DNA of 64,000 bases from Bacteroides caccae (GTDB lineage Bacteria; Bacteroidota; Bacteroidia; Bacteroidales; Bacteroidaceae): the NCBI RefSeq assembly GCF_002222615.2, contig NZ_CP022412.2, forward strand, positions 3,162,001 through 3,226,000, in the 5' to 3' direction. The notes under the pieces were generated by a model, which worked only from the letters and a program-made list of their open reading frames with translations, had not been told where the DNA came from and ran no database searches. Every line of letters starts with the position of its first letter. The first letter of the stretch is position 1. Below, piece by piece: positions 9,380 through 17,894 of the stretch. The translations under genes and the position numbers were made by a program.

Positions 9380-10333
9380 ATGCAAATGATGAGTAAAAAT
9401 GGATTTAGCCGGTGTGGAGAGATCTACATCGGTCGTTTGCGAAAGGAAGGGCGTTATTCTACGGCGCATGTCTACAAAAATGCCCTCCTTTCTTTCAGCC
9501 TGTTCTGCGGCACGTTCAATGTGTCGTTCAGGCAAGTAACCCGGGAACGTTTACGACGTTACGGACAGTATCTTTATGAATGTGGGTTGAAGCCCAACAC
9601 CGTTTCCACGTATATGCGTATGCTTCGCAGTATCTACAACCGGGGAGTGGAAGCGGGTAGTGCTCCTTACATCCCCCGCCTGTTTCACGATGTCTATACG
9701 GGTGTGGATGTTCGTCAGAAGAAAGCCCTTCCTGTCACCGAGTTGCGGAAGCTGCTTTATGAAGATCCCCAATCGGAACGTTTACGCCATACACAGGCTA
9801 TTGCCGCTCTGATGTTCCAGTTTTGCGGAATGTCGTTTGCCGACTTGGCACATCTGGAAAAGTCAGCTTTGGACCGGAACGTGTTGCGGTACAACCGTGT
9901 CAAGACGAAAACTCCGATCAGTGTGGAAGTGCTGGATACCGCGAAGGAGATGATTCACCGGCTTCGCAACAGTCAGCCTTCCCGCCCTGATTGTCCGGAC
10001 TATCTGTTTGATATCCTATCCGGTGATAAGAAACGTAAGGATGAAGGAGCTTACCGTGAATACCAGAGTGCTCTTCGTCGATTTAATAATTGTTTGAAGG
10101 ATCTGGCTCGGGCTCTCCGTTTGAATTCTCCTGTCACTTCCTACACGCTCCGTCATTCTTGGGCAACGACAGCCAAGTATCGCGGAGTGCCGATTGAAAT
10201 GATTAGTGAATCATTGGGACACAAATCTATAAAAACCACACAAATCTACCTGAAAGGCTTCGAGCTTAAAGAACGTACAGAGGTAAATAAAGGGAATTTA
10301 TCTTACATAAAGAATTGTTATGTAGGTAAATAA
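9380..10333 (+). CDS. Tyrosine recombinase, probable inverter of the capsule promoter
   Basis: A 317-residue phage-integrase-family protein with an N-terminal SAM-like DNA-binding domain (about 1-105) and a C-terminal catalytic domain. Catalytic motifs seen: box II 'YTLRHSWAT' (Arg present, the usual first His is Tyr, as is common in Bacteroidetes), 'LGHKSIKTTQIYL' with the His and the Tyr nucleophile, and a Lys in 'VKTKTP'. The first catalytic Arg, normally just before 'GMSF', is Cys here (codon 9824-9826). Several starts are possible (GTG 9377, ATG 9380, 9386, 9389). It lies immediately upstream of the invertible promoter and upxY, the standard place for recombinases flipping Bacteroides capsule promoters, so that role is inferred. 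A prophage integrase is less likely given its order and lack of phage neighbours to the right. Confidence 0.85.
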   Translation: MQMMSKNGFSRCGEIYIGRLRKEGRYSTAHVYKNALLSFSLFCGTFNVSFRQVTRERLRRYGQYLYECGLKPNTVSTYMRMLRSIYNRGVEAGSAPYIPRLFHDVYTGVDVRQKKALPVTELRKLLYEDPQSERLRHTQAIAALMFQFCGMSFADLAHLEKSALDRNVLRYNRVKTKTPISVEVLDTAKEMIHRLRNSQPSRPDCPDYLFDILSGDKKRKDEGAYREYQSALRRFNNCLKDLARALRLNSPVTSYTLRHSWATTAKYRGVPIEMISESLGHKSIKTTQIYLKGFELKERTEVNKGNLSYIKNCYVGK

Positions 10334-10374
10334 AAAGATGTAATGAGTTAATAATCAGAATTAAAGTGTATCTA

Positions 10375-10392
10375 TTACTTCTTAGGTAACAG
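10375..10392 (+). repeat. Left inverted repeat of invertible promoter segment
   Basis: TTACTTCTTAGGTAACAG is the exact reverse complement of 10644-10661, and similarity extends about 8 bases outward with two mismatches. It contains the inner dyad xTTAC-N7-GTAAC, typical of a recombinase core site. It lies 41 bases after the recombinase stop. Confidence 0.85.
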
Positions 10393-10406
10393 AATTAAAT
10401 TTGACG

Positions 10407-10439
10407 CAAAGATAGACATATTTTAAGATAGTAAACAAA
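10407..10439 (-). promoter_or_regulatory. Capsule promoter, pointing left (OFF)
   Basis: On the minus strand TTTG (10436-10439) is followed after 21 bases by TATCTTTG (10407-10414), a full match to the Bacteroidetes -33/-7 consensus. Transcription would run left toward the 3' end of the recombinase gene, with nothing to express. It is the only good consensus pair I found inside the invertible segment on either strand. Confidence 0.75.
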
Positions 10440-10475
10440 TATTTTCCCATTTTTTTTCGTTTTATCTGAAACATA

Positions 10476-10536
10476 GGGCAAAAAAGTATTTGAACATGAA
10501 ATCTCTTTTTTCATGCTCAATGATTTTTTATTGCCC
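10476..10536. other. Long imperfect hairpin inside the invertible segment
   Basis: GGGCAA (10476-10481) pairs with TTGCCC (10531-10536), and CATGAAA pairs with TTTCATG near the tip, with loose A/T pairing between. It sits behind the promoter in both orientations and could insulate the promoter from upstream read-through. There is no clear T run after it, so an ordinary terminator is unproven. Confidence 0.45.
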
Positions 10537-10643
10537 GAAATCAAGAAATCTTCTCGTTGAATATCAGGCCCCCCTCTTTTACACCCTGTATATCAGTGTA
10601 ATTTCCCTTTTTCATTGTTGTGTGTGTCTTGTGTATATACTGC

Positions 10644-10661
10644 CTGTTACCTAAGAAGTAA
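10644..10661 (-). repeat. Right inverted repeat of invertible promoter segment
   Basis: CTGTTACCTAAGAAGTAA is the exact reverse complement of the left repeat. It includes most of the dyad GTTAC-N7-GTAAC and ends 24 bases before the upxY start codon. Confidence 0.85.
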
Positions 10662-10685
10662 CAGATATACATGGGGTAAAAAAAT

Positions 10686-11258
10686 ATGATTTTAACGAAA
10701 CAAAAATCAGCAAATGCTGGGCCTAGTAATGGGACAGGGGAAGGCGTAGCATACTCAAAACGTTGGTATGTCGCTTTGGTTCGCATGCATCACGAGAAGA
10801 AAGTAGCCGAGCGTTTAAATAAAATGGGGATTGAGAATTTCGTTCCGGTTCAGCAGGAACTTCATCAATGGAGTGACCGACGCAAGATGGTCGAGTCTGT
10901 ATTGCTTCCAATGATGGTATTCGTACACGTTGATGCAAAAGAACGTAAAGAAGTTCTTTCCTTTTCTACAGTAAGTCGGTATATGGTAATGCGAGGTGAG
11001 AGCAGTCCGACTATCATTCCTGATGAGCAGATGGCTCGTTTCCGATTTATGCTTGATTATTCAAAATATGTCATTTCCATGAACAGTGCTCCCTTGGCAC
11101 GTGGTGAAAAAGTTCGCGTCATTAAAGGTCCTTTAACTGGACTTGTGGGTGAACTTGTTACAGTAGACGGCAAAAGCAAGATAGCTGTTAGGCTTAATAT
11201 GTTAGGATGTGCTTGTGCTGATATGCCGGTAGGGTATGTAGAACCGGTTAGATTTTGA
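10686..11258 (+). CDS. UpxY-family transcription antiterminator of the capsule locus
   Basis: A 190-residue NusG-like protein. The NGN domain begins at 'KRWYVALVRMHHEKKVAERL' (about residues 25-44) and includes 'FVPVQQELHQWSDRRK'. A KOW-like segment follows near residues 135-165 ('GEKVRVIKGPLTGLVGEL'). UpxY proteins are locus-specific NusG paralogues that let RNA polymerase read through the long 5' leader and operon of their own capsule locus. As first gene after the invertible promoter it fits exactly. The usual second gene, upxZ (inhibitor of other loci's UpxY), is absent: the next gene is a membrane dehydratase 47 bases downstream. Confidence 0.92.
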   Translation: MILTKQKSANAGPSNGTGEGVAYSKRWYVALVRMHHEKKVAERLNKMGIENFVPVQQELHQWSDRRKMVESVLLPMMVFVHVDAKERKEVLSFSTVSRYMVMRGESSPTIIPDEQMARFRFMLDYSKYVISMNSAPLARGEKVRVIKGPLTGLVGELVTVDGKSKIAVRLNMLGCACADMPVGYVEPVRF

Positions 11259-11305
11259 ATATGTACTTGTATTTCTGATACATTATTTTATTCATTTATA
11301 CTACA

Positions 11306-13231
11306 ATGGAAAAAACATTGAAGGGCATAGTACAATATGCTCGTAAAAACTATTTCAGCTATTGGGTTATTTTAGGTATTGATACGGCACTGTCTGTTTT
11401 ATGTTCATTGGTCGCTTATGCCGTAATTCACTATATGGCACATGTTCCGATAAGTGACTGGATGCTTTGCAAATTTATTTGCGTCTCTTTAGTGTCAAGT
11501 GTTGCAGGGGCATTAATATTCCACACTTATCGTAATACAATTCGTTTTTCACAGGCACGTGAACTTTGGCGTGTCATGTGTGCCGTCCTATTCAAGGTAG
11601 CCTGTCTGGTGGCTATTTCTTATTGGGTTATTTATGAGACTGAATTGCCGGATAATTATAGGATATCTTATCTCTTGTTTGATGGTTTATTGACTTTGGC
11701 GACACTGACAGCCTTCCGTGTATCACTGATAATTGTCTATGACCTGTTGCTGGATTGGGTGAATAAGAAGAATACCCGCATTCTTATTTATGGTATTGAC
11801 GAAAAGAGTGTGGCCTTAAAATTCCGTCTCCGCGACAGTGCACATTATAAAGTTGCAGGTTTCTACACTTACGGTAAAAACAACAGTAGACGTCGTCTGA
11901 CAGACCTTCCTATCTATTATTTTGAAACAGAAGAAGACTTTAATCGTGTCATAAAAAAACATGGTATTCATGGTATTCTGTTTTCCTGTTATGAAGATAC
12001 CCGTCTGGAGGAGAACCGCCTTTTAGAGTATTGTAAAAGTAATGCTGTCAAGACTTTTATTGCTCCTACTATCAGTGAAGCGGATTCTGACGGGAACTTT
12101 CATCAGTGGATACGTCCTATTAAAATTGAAGATTTATTGGGACGTGCTGAAATCAATATAAACCTTAGTCAGGTCGCAGAAGAATTCAGAGGAAAAGTTG
12201 TATTAGTGACCGGTGCTGCAGGTAGTATCGGTAGCGAGCTTTGCCGTCAATTGGTGCAAATGGGTATTCAAAAACTCATCATGTTTGACTCTGCAGAGAC
12301 TCCTTTGCATAATGTCCGTTTGGAATTTGAGAAAAATTATCCTGCTATCGATTTTGTTCCGGTGATTGGTGATGTACGTGTGAAAGAACGTGTGCGTATG
12401 GTATTCGAACTTTATCATCCTCAAATTGTCTTCCACGCCGCTGCTTATAAACATGTTCCTTTAATGGAAGAAAATCCTTGCGAAGCTGTACTTGTCAATG
12501 TCACGGGTTCGCGTCAGGTCGCCGATATGGCGGTGGAGTATGGTGCAGAAAAAATGATAATGGTTTCTACCGACAAAGCTGTGAACCCGACTAATGTGAT
12601 GGGATGTTCCAAACGTTTGGCGGAAATCTATGTACAGAGCTTGGGGTGTGCTATCCGTGAGGGAAAGATAAAAGGACATACTAAATTCATTACTACACGT
12701 TTTGGAAACGTATTAGGCAGTAACGGTTCTGTAATCCCGCGCTTCAAGGAACAGATTGAGAACGGTGGTCCTGTCACAGTGACTCACCCTGATATTATTC
12801 GTTTTTTTATGACGATTCCCGAAGCTTGTCGTTTGGTTATGGAGGCTGTTACAATGGGAGAGGGTAATGAAATCTTTGTCTTTGAAATGGGCAAGGCCGT
12901 TAAGATTGTCGACTTGGCTACCCGTATGATTGAATTGGCGGGTTATCGCCCGGATGAAGATATAAAGATTGAATTTACTGGCTTGCGACCGGGTGAGAAA
13001 CTCTATGAAGAAGTGCTGAGTGATAAAGAAAATACGATTCCTACCGAGAATAAAAAAATTATGATAGCTAAAGTACGTCGGTATGAATATGCTGATATTC
13101 TTGATATATATGCGGAGTTTGAGAAGTTGTCCCGTGCTGTGCGGATTATAGACACGGTCAGATTGATGAAAAAAGTTGTTCCGGAGTTCAAATCGAAGAA
13201 TTCGAAATTTGAGGTACTGGATAAAGAATAA
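11306..13231 (+). CDS. Membrane nucleotide-sugar 4,6-dehydratase, WbpM/CapD/FlaA1-like
   Basis: A 641-residue protein with about four N-terminal membrane helices (residues 14-145), a CoA-binding-like linker domain, and a C-terminal NAD(P)-binding domain starting 'LVTGAAGSIGSELC' near residue 299. The catalytic triad is of the WbpM type: 'VSTDKA' and 'NVMGCSKRLAE', with Met432 where short dehydratases have Tyr, and Lys436. Family members remove water from UDP-HexNAc to make the UDP-4-keto-6-deoxy sugar. Together with the DegT aminotransferase at 37424 it could supply a 4-amino-4,6-dideoxy sugar for the first residue of the repeat unit, as in B. fragilis PSA; this pairing is inference. It has Bacteroides-like base composition, unlike the genes from 16519 on. 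Confidence 0.88.
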   Translation: MEKTLKGIVQYARKNYFSYWVILGIDTALSVLCSLVAYAVIHYMAHVPISDWMLCKFICVSLVSSVAGALIFHTYRNTIRFSQARELWRVMCAVLFKVACLVAISYWVIYETELPDNYRISYLLFDGLLTLATLTAFRVSLIIVYDLLLDWVNKKNTRILIYGIDEKSVALKFRLRDSAHYKVAGFYTYGKNNSRRRLTDLPIYYFETEEDFNRVIKKHGIHGILFSCYEDTRLEENRLLEYCKSNAVKTFIAPTISEADSDGNFHQWIRPIKIEDLLGRAEININLSQVAEEFRGKVVLVTGAAGSIGSELCRQLVQMGIQKLIMFDSAETPLHNVRLEFEKNYPAIDFVPVIGDVRVKERVRMVFELYHPQIVFHAAAYKHVPLMEENPCEAVLVNVTGSRQVADMAVEYGAEKMIMVSTDKAVNPTNVMGCSKRLAEIYVQSLGCAIREGKIKGHTKFITTRFGNVLGSNGSVIPRFKEQIENGGPVTVTHPDIIRFFMTIPEACRLVMEAVTMGEGNEIFVFEMGKAVKIVDLATRMIELAGYRPDEDIKIEFTGLRPGEKLYEEVLSDKENTIPTENKKIMIAKVRRYEYADILDIYAEFEKLSRAVRIIDTVRLMKKVVPEFKSKNSKFEVLDKE

Positions 13232-13247
13232 TAAACTTGAGAAATTT

Positions 13248-14078
13248 ATGTATAATTTGTTTTGTATTTGTGCAAGTAGAGTAAGTAGAAAGGGGAGGGG
13301 GGTATTTCCCTGTTTAGTTGCGATATTGCTGTTCGCTTCCTGCCAGTCGTATAAGAAAGTTCCTTATTTACAAGATGCAAAAGTTGTAGAACAGACTGCT
13401 CAACAGGAAAATCTATATGATGCAAAGATAATGCCTAAAGATCTGCTTACTATTGTAGTGTCATGTACCAGCCCGGAATTGGCTGTTCCGTTTAACCTCA
13501 CGGTAGCTACTCAAAATAATGTAGCTATAACCAGTACAACCTCCCAACCGATATTGCAGCAATATCTCGTAGATAACGATGGAAAAATAAATTTTCCGGT
13601 ACTAGGTGAGTTGAGGGTAGGTGGCTTGACCAAGAAAGAGGCGGAGCAACTGATTGTGGAGAAACTGAAACCTTATATCAAAGAAACGCCGATAGTCACT
13701 GTCCGTATGGTAAACTATAAAATCTCCGTATTGGGTGAGGTTGCCCGTCCGGGAACTTTTACTATCAGTAACGAGAAAGTGAATTTGTTGGAAGCGCTTG
13801 CTATGGCGGGTGACATGACGGTTTGGGGAGTTCGCGACAATGTAAAGCTGATTCGTGAAAGTGCTGATGGCAAACAGGAAATTATAACACTGGATTTGAA
13901 CAGTGCGGAGACCATTCTTTCTCCCTATTACTGGTTGCAGCAGAACGATATCGTTTATGTGACTCCGAACAAGGCAAAAGCACGCAACTCGGATATTGGT
14001 AACAGTACAAGTCTCTGGTTCTCCGCTACTTCTATTTTAGTGTCATTGGCAAGTTTATTAGTAACAATTTTCAGATAA
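13248..14078 (+). CDS. Polysaccharide export outer-membrane lipoprotein, Wza-like
   Basis: I chose the ATG at 13248, 16 bases after the preceding stop; an in-frame start at 13176 would overlap the upstream gene. The 276-residue product has a lipoprotein signal ending 'AILLFASC', a Poly_export domain ('MPKDLLTIVVSC' to about residue 120), SLBB-type segments ('KISVLGEVARPGTFTISNE') and a C-terminal hydrophobic helix 'LWFSATSILVSLASLLVTIF'. Wza-family proteins form the outer-membrane channel through which capsule is exported, working with the Wzc-like protein encoded 9 bases downstream. The C-terminal helix is the part that would cross the outer membrane. Confidence 0.9.
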   Translation: MYNLFCICASRVSRKGRGVFPCLVAILLFASCQSYKKVPYLQDAKVVEQTAQQENLYDAKIMPKDLLTIVVSCTSPELAVPFNLTVATQNNVAITSTTSQPILQQYLVDNDGKINFPVLGELRVGGLTKKEAEQLIVEKLKPYIKETPIVTVRMVNYKISVLGEVARPGTFTISNEKVNLLEALAMAGDMTVWGVRDNVKLIRESADGKQEIITLDLNSAETILSPYYWLQQNDIVYVTPNKAKARNSDIGNSTSLWFSATSILVSLASLLVTIFR

Positions 14079-14087
14079 TAGCATTGT

Positions 14088-16502
14088 ATGATTGATGAAA
14101 GAAAAGATAAATTAGGGGAACAGTCCGAAGAACAGGTTAATATTCAGGAACTTCTTTTCCGTTATCTGATTCACTGGCCTTGGTTTGTAGTATCGATAAT
14201 TATTTGTATTGCTTGTGCATGGGGATACCTACGTCTGACAACACCTATATATAATATTTCTGCCACTGTCCTTATTAAGGACGAAAAGAAAGGTGGTGGT
14301 GCAAGTATGTCTTCCGATTTAGAAAAGATGGGATTGGAGGGTTTCGTCTCTTCATCTAGCAATGTAGATAATGAAATCGAAGTACTTCGTTCAAAGTCTT
14401 TGGCCAGAGAGGTGGTAAACAATCTGGGACTGTTCGTGACTTATATGGATGAAGACGAATTTCCAAGCAAAGAGCTTTATCATACATCTCCTGTTTTAGT
14501 GAGTCTGACTCATCAGGAAGCGGATAAACTTCCGGGTAGAATGGAAATAAATATGATTCTTCAACCAACGGGTGCGTTGGGGGTACAAATTACAGTAGGC
14601 GAAAAAGAGTACCGGAAACAGTTTGATAAATTGCCTGCTGTATTTCCGACAGATGAGGGTACGGTTGCTTTTTTCGCAAATAACGATACCTTGTCAGCAG
14701 TTTGTCCGGAAAATATAACCAAAGAACGTCATATCACAGCTTTTATTAACAGACCTTTTTCTGTGTTGAAAGAATATGTTAACTCTTTGTCAATAGCCCC
14801 CACTTCAAAGACTACTTCTGTAGTTGTTATTTCATTGGAAAATACAAATACCCGGCGTGGTAGAGATTATATCAATAAACTGCTTGAAATGTATAATATC
14901 AATGCCAATAATGACAAGAATGAGGTGGCTCAGAAAACTGCTGAATTTATTGACGAACGTATTGGTATTATTTCTAAAGAATTAGGCAGTACAGAACAGG
15001 ATTTGGAGAACTTCAAACGTAGTGCGGGAATTACTGATTTGAGCAGTGAAGCACAGATAGCCTTGACAGGCAATGCTGAATATGAAAAGAAACGCGTGGA
15101 AAATCAGACTCAGATAAATCTGGTGATGGACTTGCAACGCTATATGAAAGGTAATGAATATGAAGTATTACCGAGTAATATCGGCTTACAGGATGCAGCA
15201 TCAGCCGGTGCGATAGACCGTTATAATCAAATGCTGGTTGAAAGGAAACGTCTGTTGCGTACTTCGACGGAGAATAATCCGACCATAATCAATCTGGATA
15301 CCAGTATCCGTGCAATGAGAACCAATGTGCAAGCTACCTTAGATGCTACATTGAAAGGATTGCAGATTACCAAAGAAGATCTGGCTCGTGAAGCAAGCCG
15401 TTATTCCCGCCGTATCAATGATGCACCCACTCAGGAACGCCAGTTTGTAAGCATTGCCCGCCAGCAAGAGATTAAATCGGGTTTGTATCTGATGTTGCTT
15501 CAAAAACGTGAGGAGAATGCCATCACTTTGGCGGCTACTGCCAATAACGCGAAGATTATTGATGAAGCGTTAGCAGATGACAATCCGATTTCTCCCAAGA
15601 AGACGATAGTTTATTTGGCTGCTTTAGTCTTAGGTGTGGGACTTCCGGTAGGAGTTATTTATCTGATAGGTTTGACAAAATTCAAGATTGAAGGTCGTGC
15701 TGACGTTGAGAAATTGACTTCACTTCCTGTTGTTGGTGATATTCCGTTAGCAGATGAAAAGACTGGTTCTATAGCGGTATTTGAGAATCAGAATAATCTG
15801 ATGAGTGAGACTTTCCGGAATGTCCGTACTAATCTCCAGTTTATGCTTGAGAATGGTAAGAATGTAATTCTGGTAACTTCTACTATCAGTGGTGAAGGTA
15901 AGTCTTTCATATCTGCTAATTTAGCAATTAGTCTTTCTTTATTAGGGAAGAAAGTGGTGATAGTAGGACTGGATATTCGTAAACCGGGGTTGAATAAAGT
16001 CTTCAATATACCTAAAAAGGAACATGGTATTACTCAATATCTGACAAACACAACTGCGAATTTAATGGATTTTGTGCAGCCTTCTGATATAAACAAGAAT
16101 CTGTTTATTCTTCCCGGTGGTACAGTTCCACCTAATCCAACAGAATTATTGGCTCGTGGAGGGTTAGAGAAAGCCATTGAAACATTGAAGGCGAATTTTG
16201 ATTATGTGATATTGGATACAGCGCCGGTGGGTATGGTAACCGATACTTTACTTATAGGACGTGTCGCAGATTTATCCGTATATGTATGTCGTGCTGATTA
16301 TACCCATAAGGCAGAGTTTACTTTGATTAATGAATTGGCTGAAAATAACAAATTGCCTAATCTCTGTATTGCTGTCAATGGTTTGGATCTGAACAGTAGG
16401 AAGTATGGTTATTACTATGGCTATGGTAAATATGGCAAATATTATGGTTATGGAAAACGTTACGGTTACGGATATGGAGAGAAGCATGGAGGTGAAAAAT
16501 AA
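14088..16502 (+). CDS. Capsule chain-length/tyrosine autokinase, Wzc-like
   Basis: An 804-residue inner-membrane protein. It has a Wzz domain with membrane helices near residues 30-50 and 505-525 and a long periplasmic coiled-coil region between. The cytoplasmic BY-kinase domain shows Walker A 'STISGEGKSF' (about 597-606), Walker A' 'GLDIRKPGL' (about 625) and Walker B 'YVILDTAPVG' (about 705). The tail is a striking Tyr/Gly cluster ('YGYYYGYGKYGKYYGYGKR'), the autophosphorylation site. Wzc proteins control chain length and export of Wzy-polymerised capsule. It is the last gene with Bacteroides-typical composition before the sugar-specific section. Confidence 0.93.
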   Translation: MIDERKDKLGEQSEEQVNIQELLFRYLIHWPWFVVSIIICIACAWGYLRLTTPIYNISATVLIKDEKKGGGASMSSDLEKMGLEGFVSSSSNVDNEIEVLRSKSLAREVVNNLGLFVTYMDEDEFPSKELYHTSPVLVSLTHQEADKLPGRMEINMILQPTGALGVQITVGEKEYRKQFDKLPAVFPTDEGTVAFFANNDTLSAVCPENITKERHITAFINRPFSVLKEYVNSLSIAPTSKTTSVVVISLENTNTRRGRDYINKLLEMYNINANNDKNEVAQKTAEFIDERIGIISKELGSTEQDLENFKRSAGITDLSSEAQIALTGNAEYEKKRVENQTQINLVMDLQRYMKGNEYEVLPSNIGLQDAASAGAIDRYNQMLVERKRLLRTSTENNPTIINLDTSIRAMRTNVQATLDATLKGLQITKEDLAREASRYSRRINDAPTQERQFVSIARQQEIKSGLYLMLLQKREENAITLAATANNAKIIDEALADDNPISPKKTIVYLAALVLGVGLPVGVIYLIGLTKFKIEGRADVEKLTSLPVVGDIPLADEKTGSIAVFENQNNLMSETFRNVRTNLQFMLENGKNVILVTSTISGEGKSFISANLAISLSLLGKKVVIVGLDIRKPGLNKVFNIPKKEHGITQYLTNTTANLMDFVQPSDINKNLFILPGGTVPPNPTELLARGGLEKAIETLKANFDYVILDTAPVGMVTDTLLIGRVADLSVYVCRADYTHKAEFTLINELAENNKLPNLCIAVNGLDLNSRKYGYYYGYGKYGKYYGYGKRYGYGYGEKHGGEK

Positions 16503-16518
16503 TTAAATCAAACAAAAT

Positions 16519-17865
16519 ATGCGTGATTTTAAAGACATTAAGATTGCCGTAGCCGGTACGGGCTATGTGGGGCTGAGCATAGCGACGCTGCTATCACAAC
16601 ATCATCATGTAACCACCGTGGATGTAATTCCCGAAAAGGTGGAAAAACTGAATAATAAGATTTCTCCAATCCAGGACGATTATATCGAGAAGTATCTTGC
16701 TGAAAAGGATCTTAACCTCACAGCAACTCTCGATGGTGCCGCAGCTTACAAGGATGCAGATTATGTAGTAATCGCTGCTCCAACTAACTATGACCCACAG
16801 AAAAACTTTTTCGATACACATCATATCGAGGATGTGATCGACCTCGTTTTGAGTGTGAATCCTGGTGCAGTGATGGTAATCAAATCTACTATTCCTGTAG
16901 GATATTGCCGTTCACTTTACGTGAAGTATGCGCTCAAGTTTTTGACCGATCCTTCACTCAAGGGTAAGAAGTTCAATTTGCTTTTCTCTCCAGAGTTCCT
17001 TCGCGAGAGCAAGGCACTTTACGATAATCTCTACCCATCTCGTATAATCGTTGGCTATCCAAAGATATTGCCGGCTGATCGCAATAAGAAGTGGGATGAG
17101 GAAAATGCATCTATTGAGGCAATCAGTAATGCTGACGCTGAGAAAAATGCAAAAACATTTGCCGCACTCCTTCAGGAAGGCGCAATTAAGGAAAATATTG
17201 ATACTCTTATCATGGGTATGACTGAAGCAGAGGCTGTTAAGCTATTTGCTAATACGTATCTTGCACTTCGCGTGTCTTATTTCAATGAGTTGGATACTTA
17301 TGCTGAAGTAAAGGGCTTGGATTCTCAGGCAATCATCTCAGGTGTAGGGCTCGATCCACGTATCGGAACACACTATAATAATCCTTCATTCGGTTATGGT
17401 GGCTATTGCTTGCCAAAAGATACAAAGCAGTTGTTGGCTAACTATGCAGACGTTCCTCAAAACATGATGAGCGCTATCGTGGAGTCAAACCGCACGCGTA
17501 AGGACTTTATTGCTGATGAAGTTCTTCGTAAAGCCGGTTACTATACCGCCAATAGCGACTGGAATGAATCTTCAGAGAAGGAAGTTACAGTCGGTGTATT
17601 CCGCCTTACTATGAAGTCAAATTCTGACAACTTCCGCCAGAGTGCCATTCAGGGCATCATGAAGCGCGTAAAGGCAAAGGGTGCCAACATCATCATCTAC
17701 GAGCCAACACTTACTGATGGTGAAACATTCTTCGGCTCTAAGATTGTCAACAACCTTGATGAATTCAAGAAACTCAGCAATGCTATCATTGCTAATCGCT
17801 ATGATACCGCATTGGATGACGTAAAGGACAAGGTTTACACACGTGACATCTTCCAGCGCGACTAA
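16519..17865 (+). CDS. ugd: UDP-glucose 6-dehydrogenase
   Basis: A 448-residue nucleotide-sugar dehydrogenase. The N-terminal Rossmann motif is '[11 protein letters not shown]' (residues 10-20), followed by the 'KSTIPVGY' region. The catalytic Cys is Cys297 in '[14 protein letters not shown]'. The C-terminal UDP-binding domain begins near residue 335. It oxidises UDP-glucose twice to UDP-glucuronate. The intact gene two positions downstream is a UDP-glucuronate 4-epimerase, so the pair should make UDP-galacturonate. The synonymous codon style (frequent CGC, AAG, CTC) differs from the flanking wzc gene, suggesting this block came from another Bacteroidales genus. Confidence 0.9.
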   Translation: MRDFKDIKIAVAGTGYVGLSIATLLSQHHHVTTVDVIPEKVEKLNNKISPIQDDYIEKYLAEKDLNLTATLDGAAAYKDADYVVIAAPTNYDPQKNFFDTHHIEDVIDLVLSVNPGAVMVIKSTIPVGYCRSLYVKYALKFLTDPSLKGKKFNLLFSPEFLRESKALYDNLYPSRIIVGYPKILPADRNKKWDEENASIEAISNADAEKNAKTFAALLQEGAIKENIDTLIMGMTEAEAVKLFANTYLALRVSYFNELDTYAEVKGLDSQAIISGVGLDPRIGTHYNNPSFGYGGYCLPKDTKQLLANYADVPQNMMSAIVESNRTRKDFIADEVLRKAGYYTANSDWNESSEKEVTVGVFRLTMKSNSDNFRQSAIQGIMKRVKAKGANIIIYEPTLTDGETFFGSKIVNNLDEFKKLSNAIIANRYDTALDDVKDKVYTRDIFQRD

Positions 17866-17894
17866 GGATTTCCAAAAACAAACTATAAACTAAC

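Larger units (their letters stand above)
10375..10661. promoter_or_regulatory. Invertible promoter segment of the capsule locus (OFF orientation)
   Basis: A 287-bp AT-rich, non-coding segment bounded by 18-bp perfect inverted repeats, lying between the recombinase and upxY. The best Bacteroides promoter inside it points left, so no good promoter faces upxY in this orientation. Mirroring the segment about its centre moves the -7 box to 10622-10629, giving a start near 10636 and a leader of about 50 bases before the upxY ATG at 10686. This fits the known phase-variation switch of Bacteroides capsule loci; flipping itself cannot be seen in a single sequence. Confidence 0.82.

Noticed and set aside
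9380..10333. Recombinase as the integrase of the neighbouring prophage
   Set aside because: It abuts the invertible promoter and upxY, the normal arrangement in capsule loci, and no attachment-site duplication was seen; not fully excluded.
13176..13247. Extension of the Wza-like gene upstream
   Set aside because: It overlaps the dehydratase gene and puts 24 basic residues ahead of the signal peptide.
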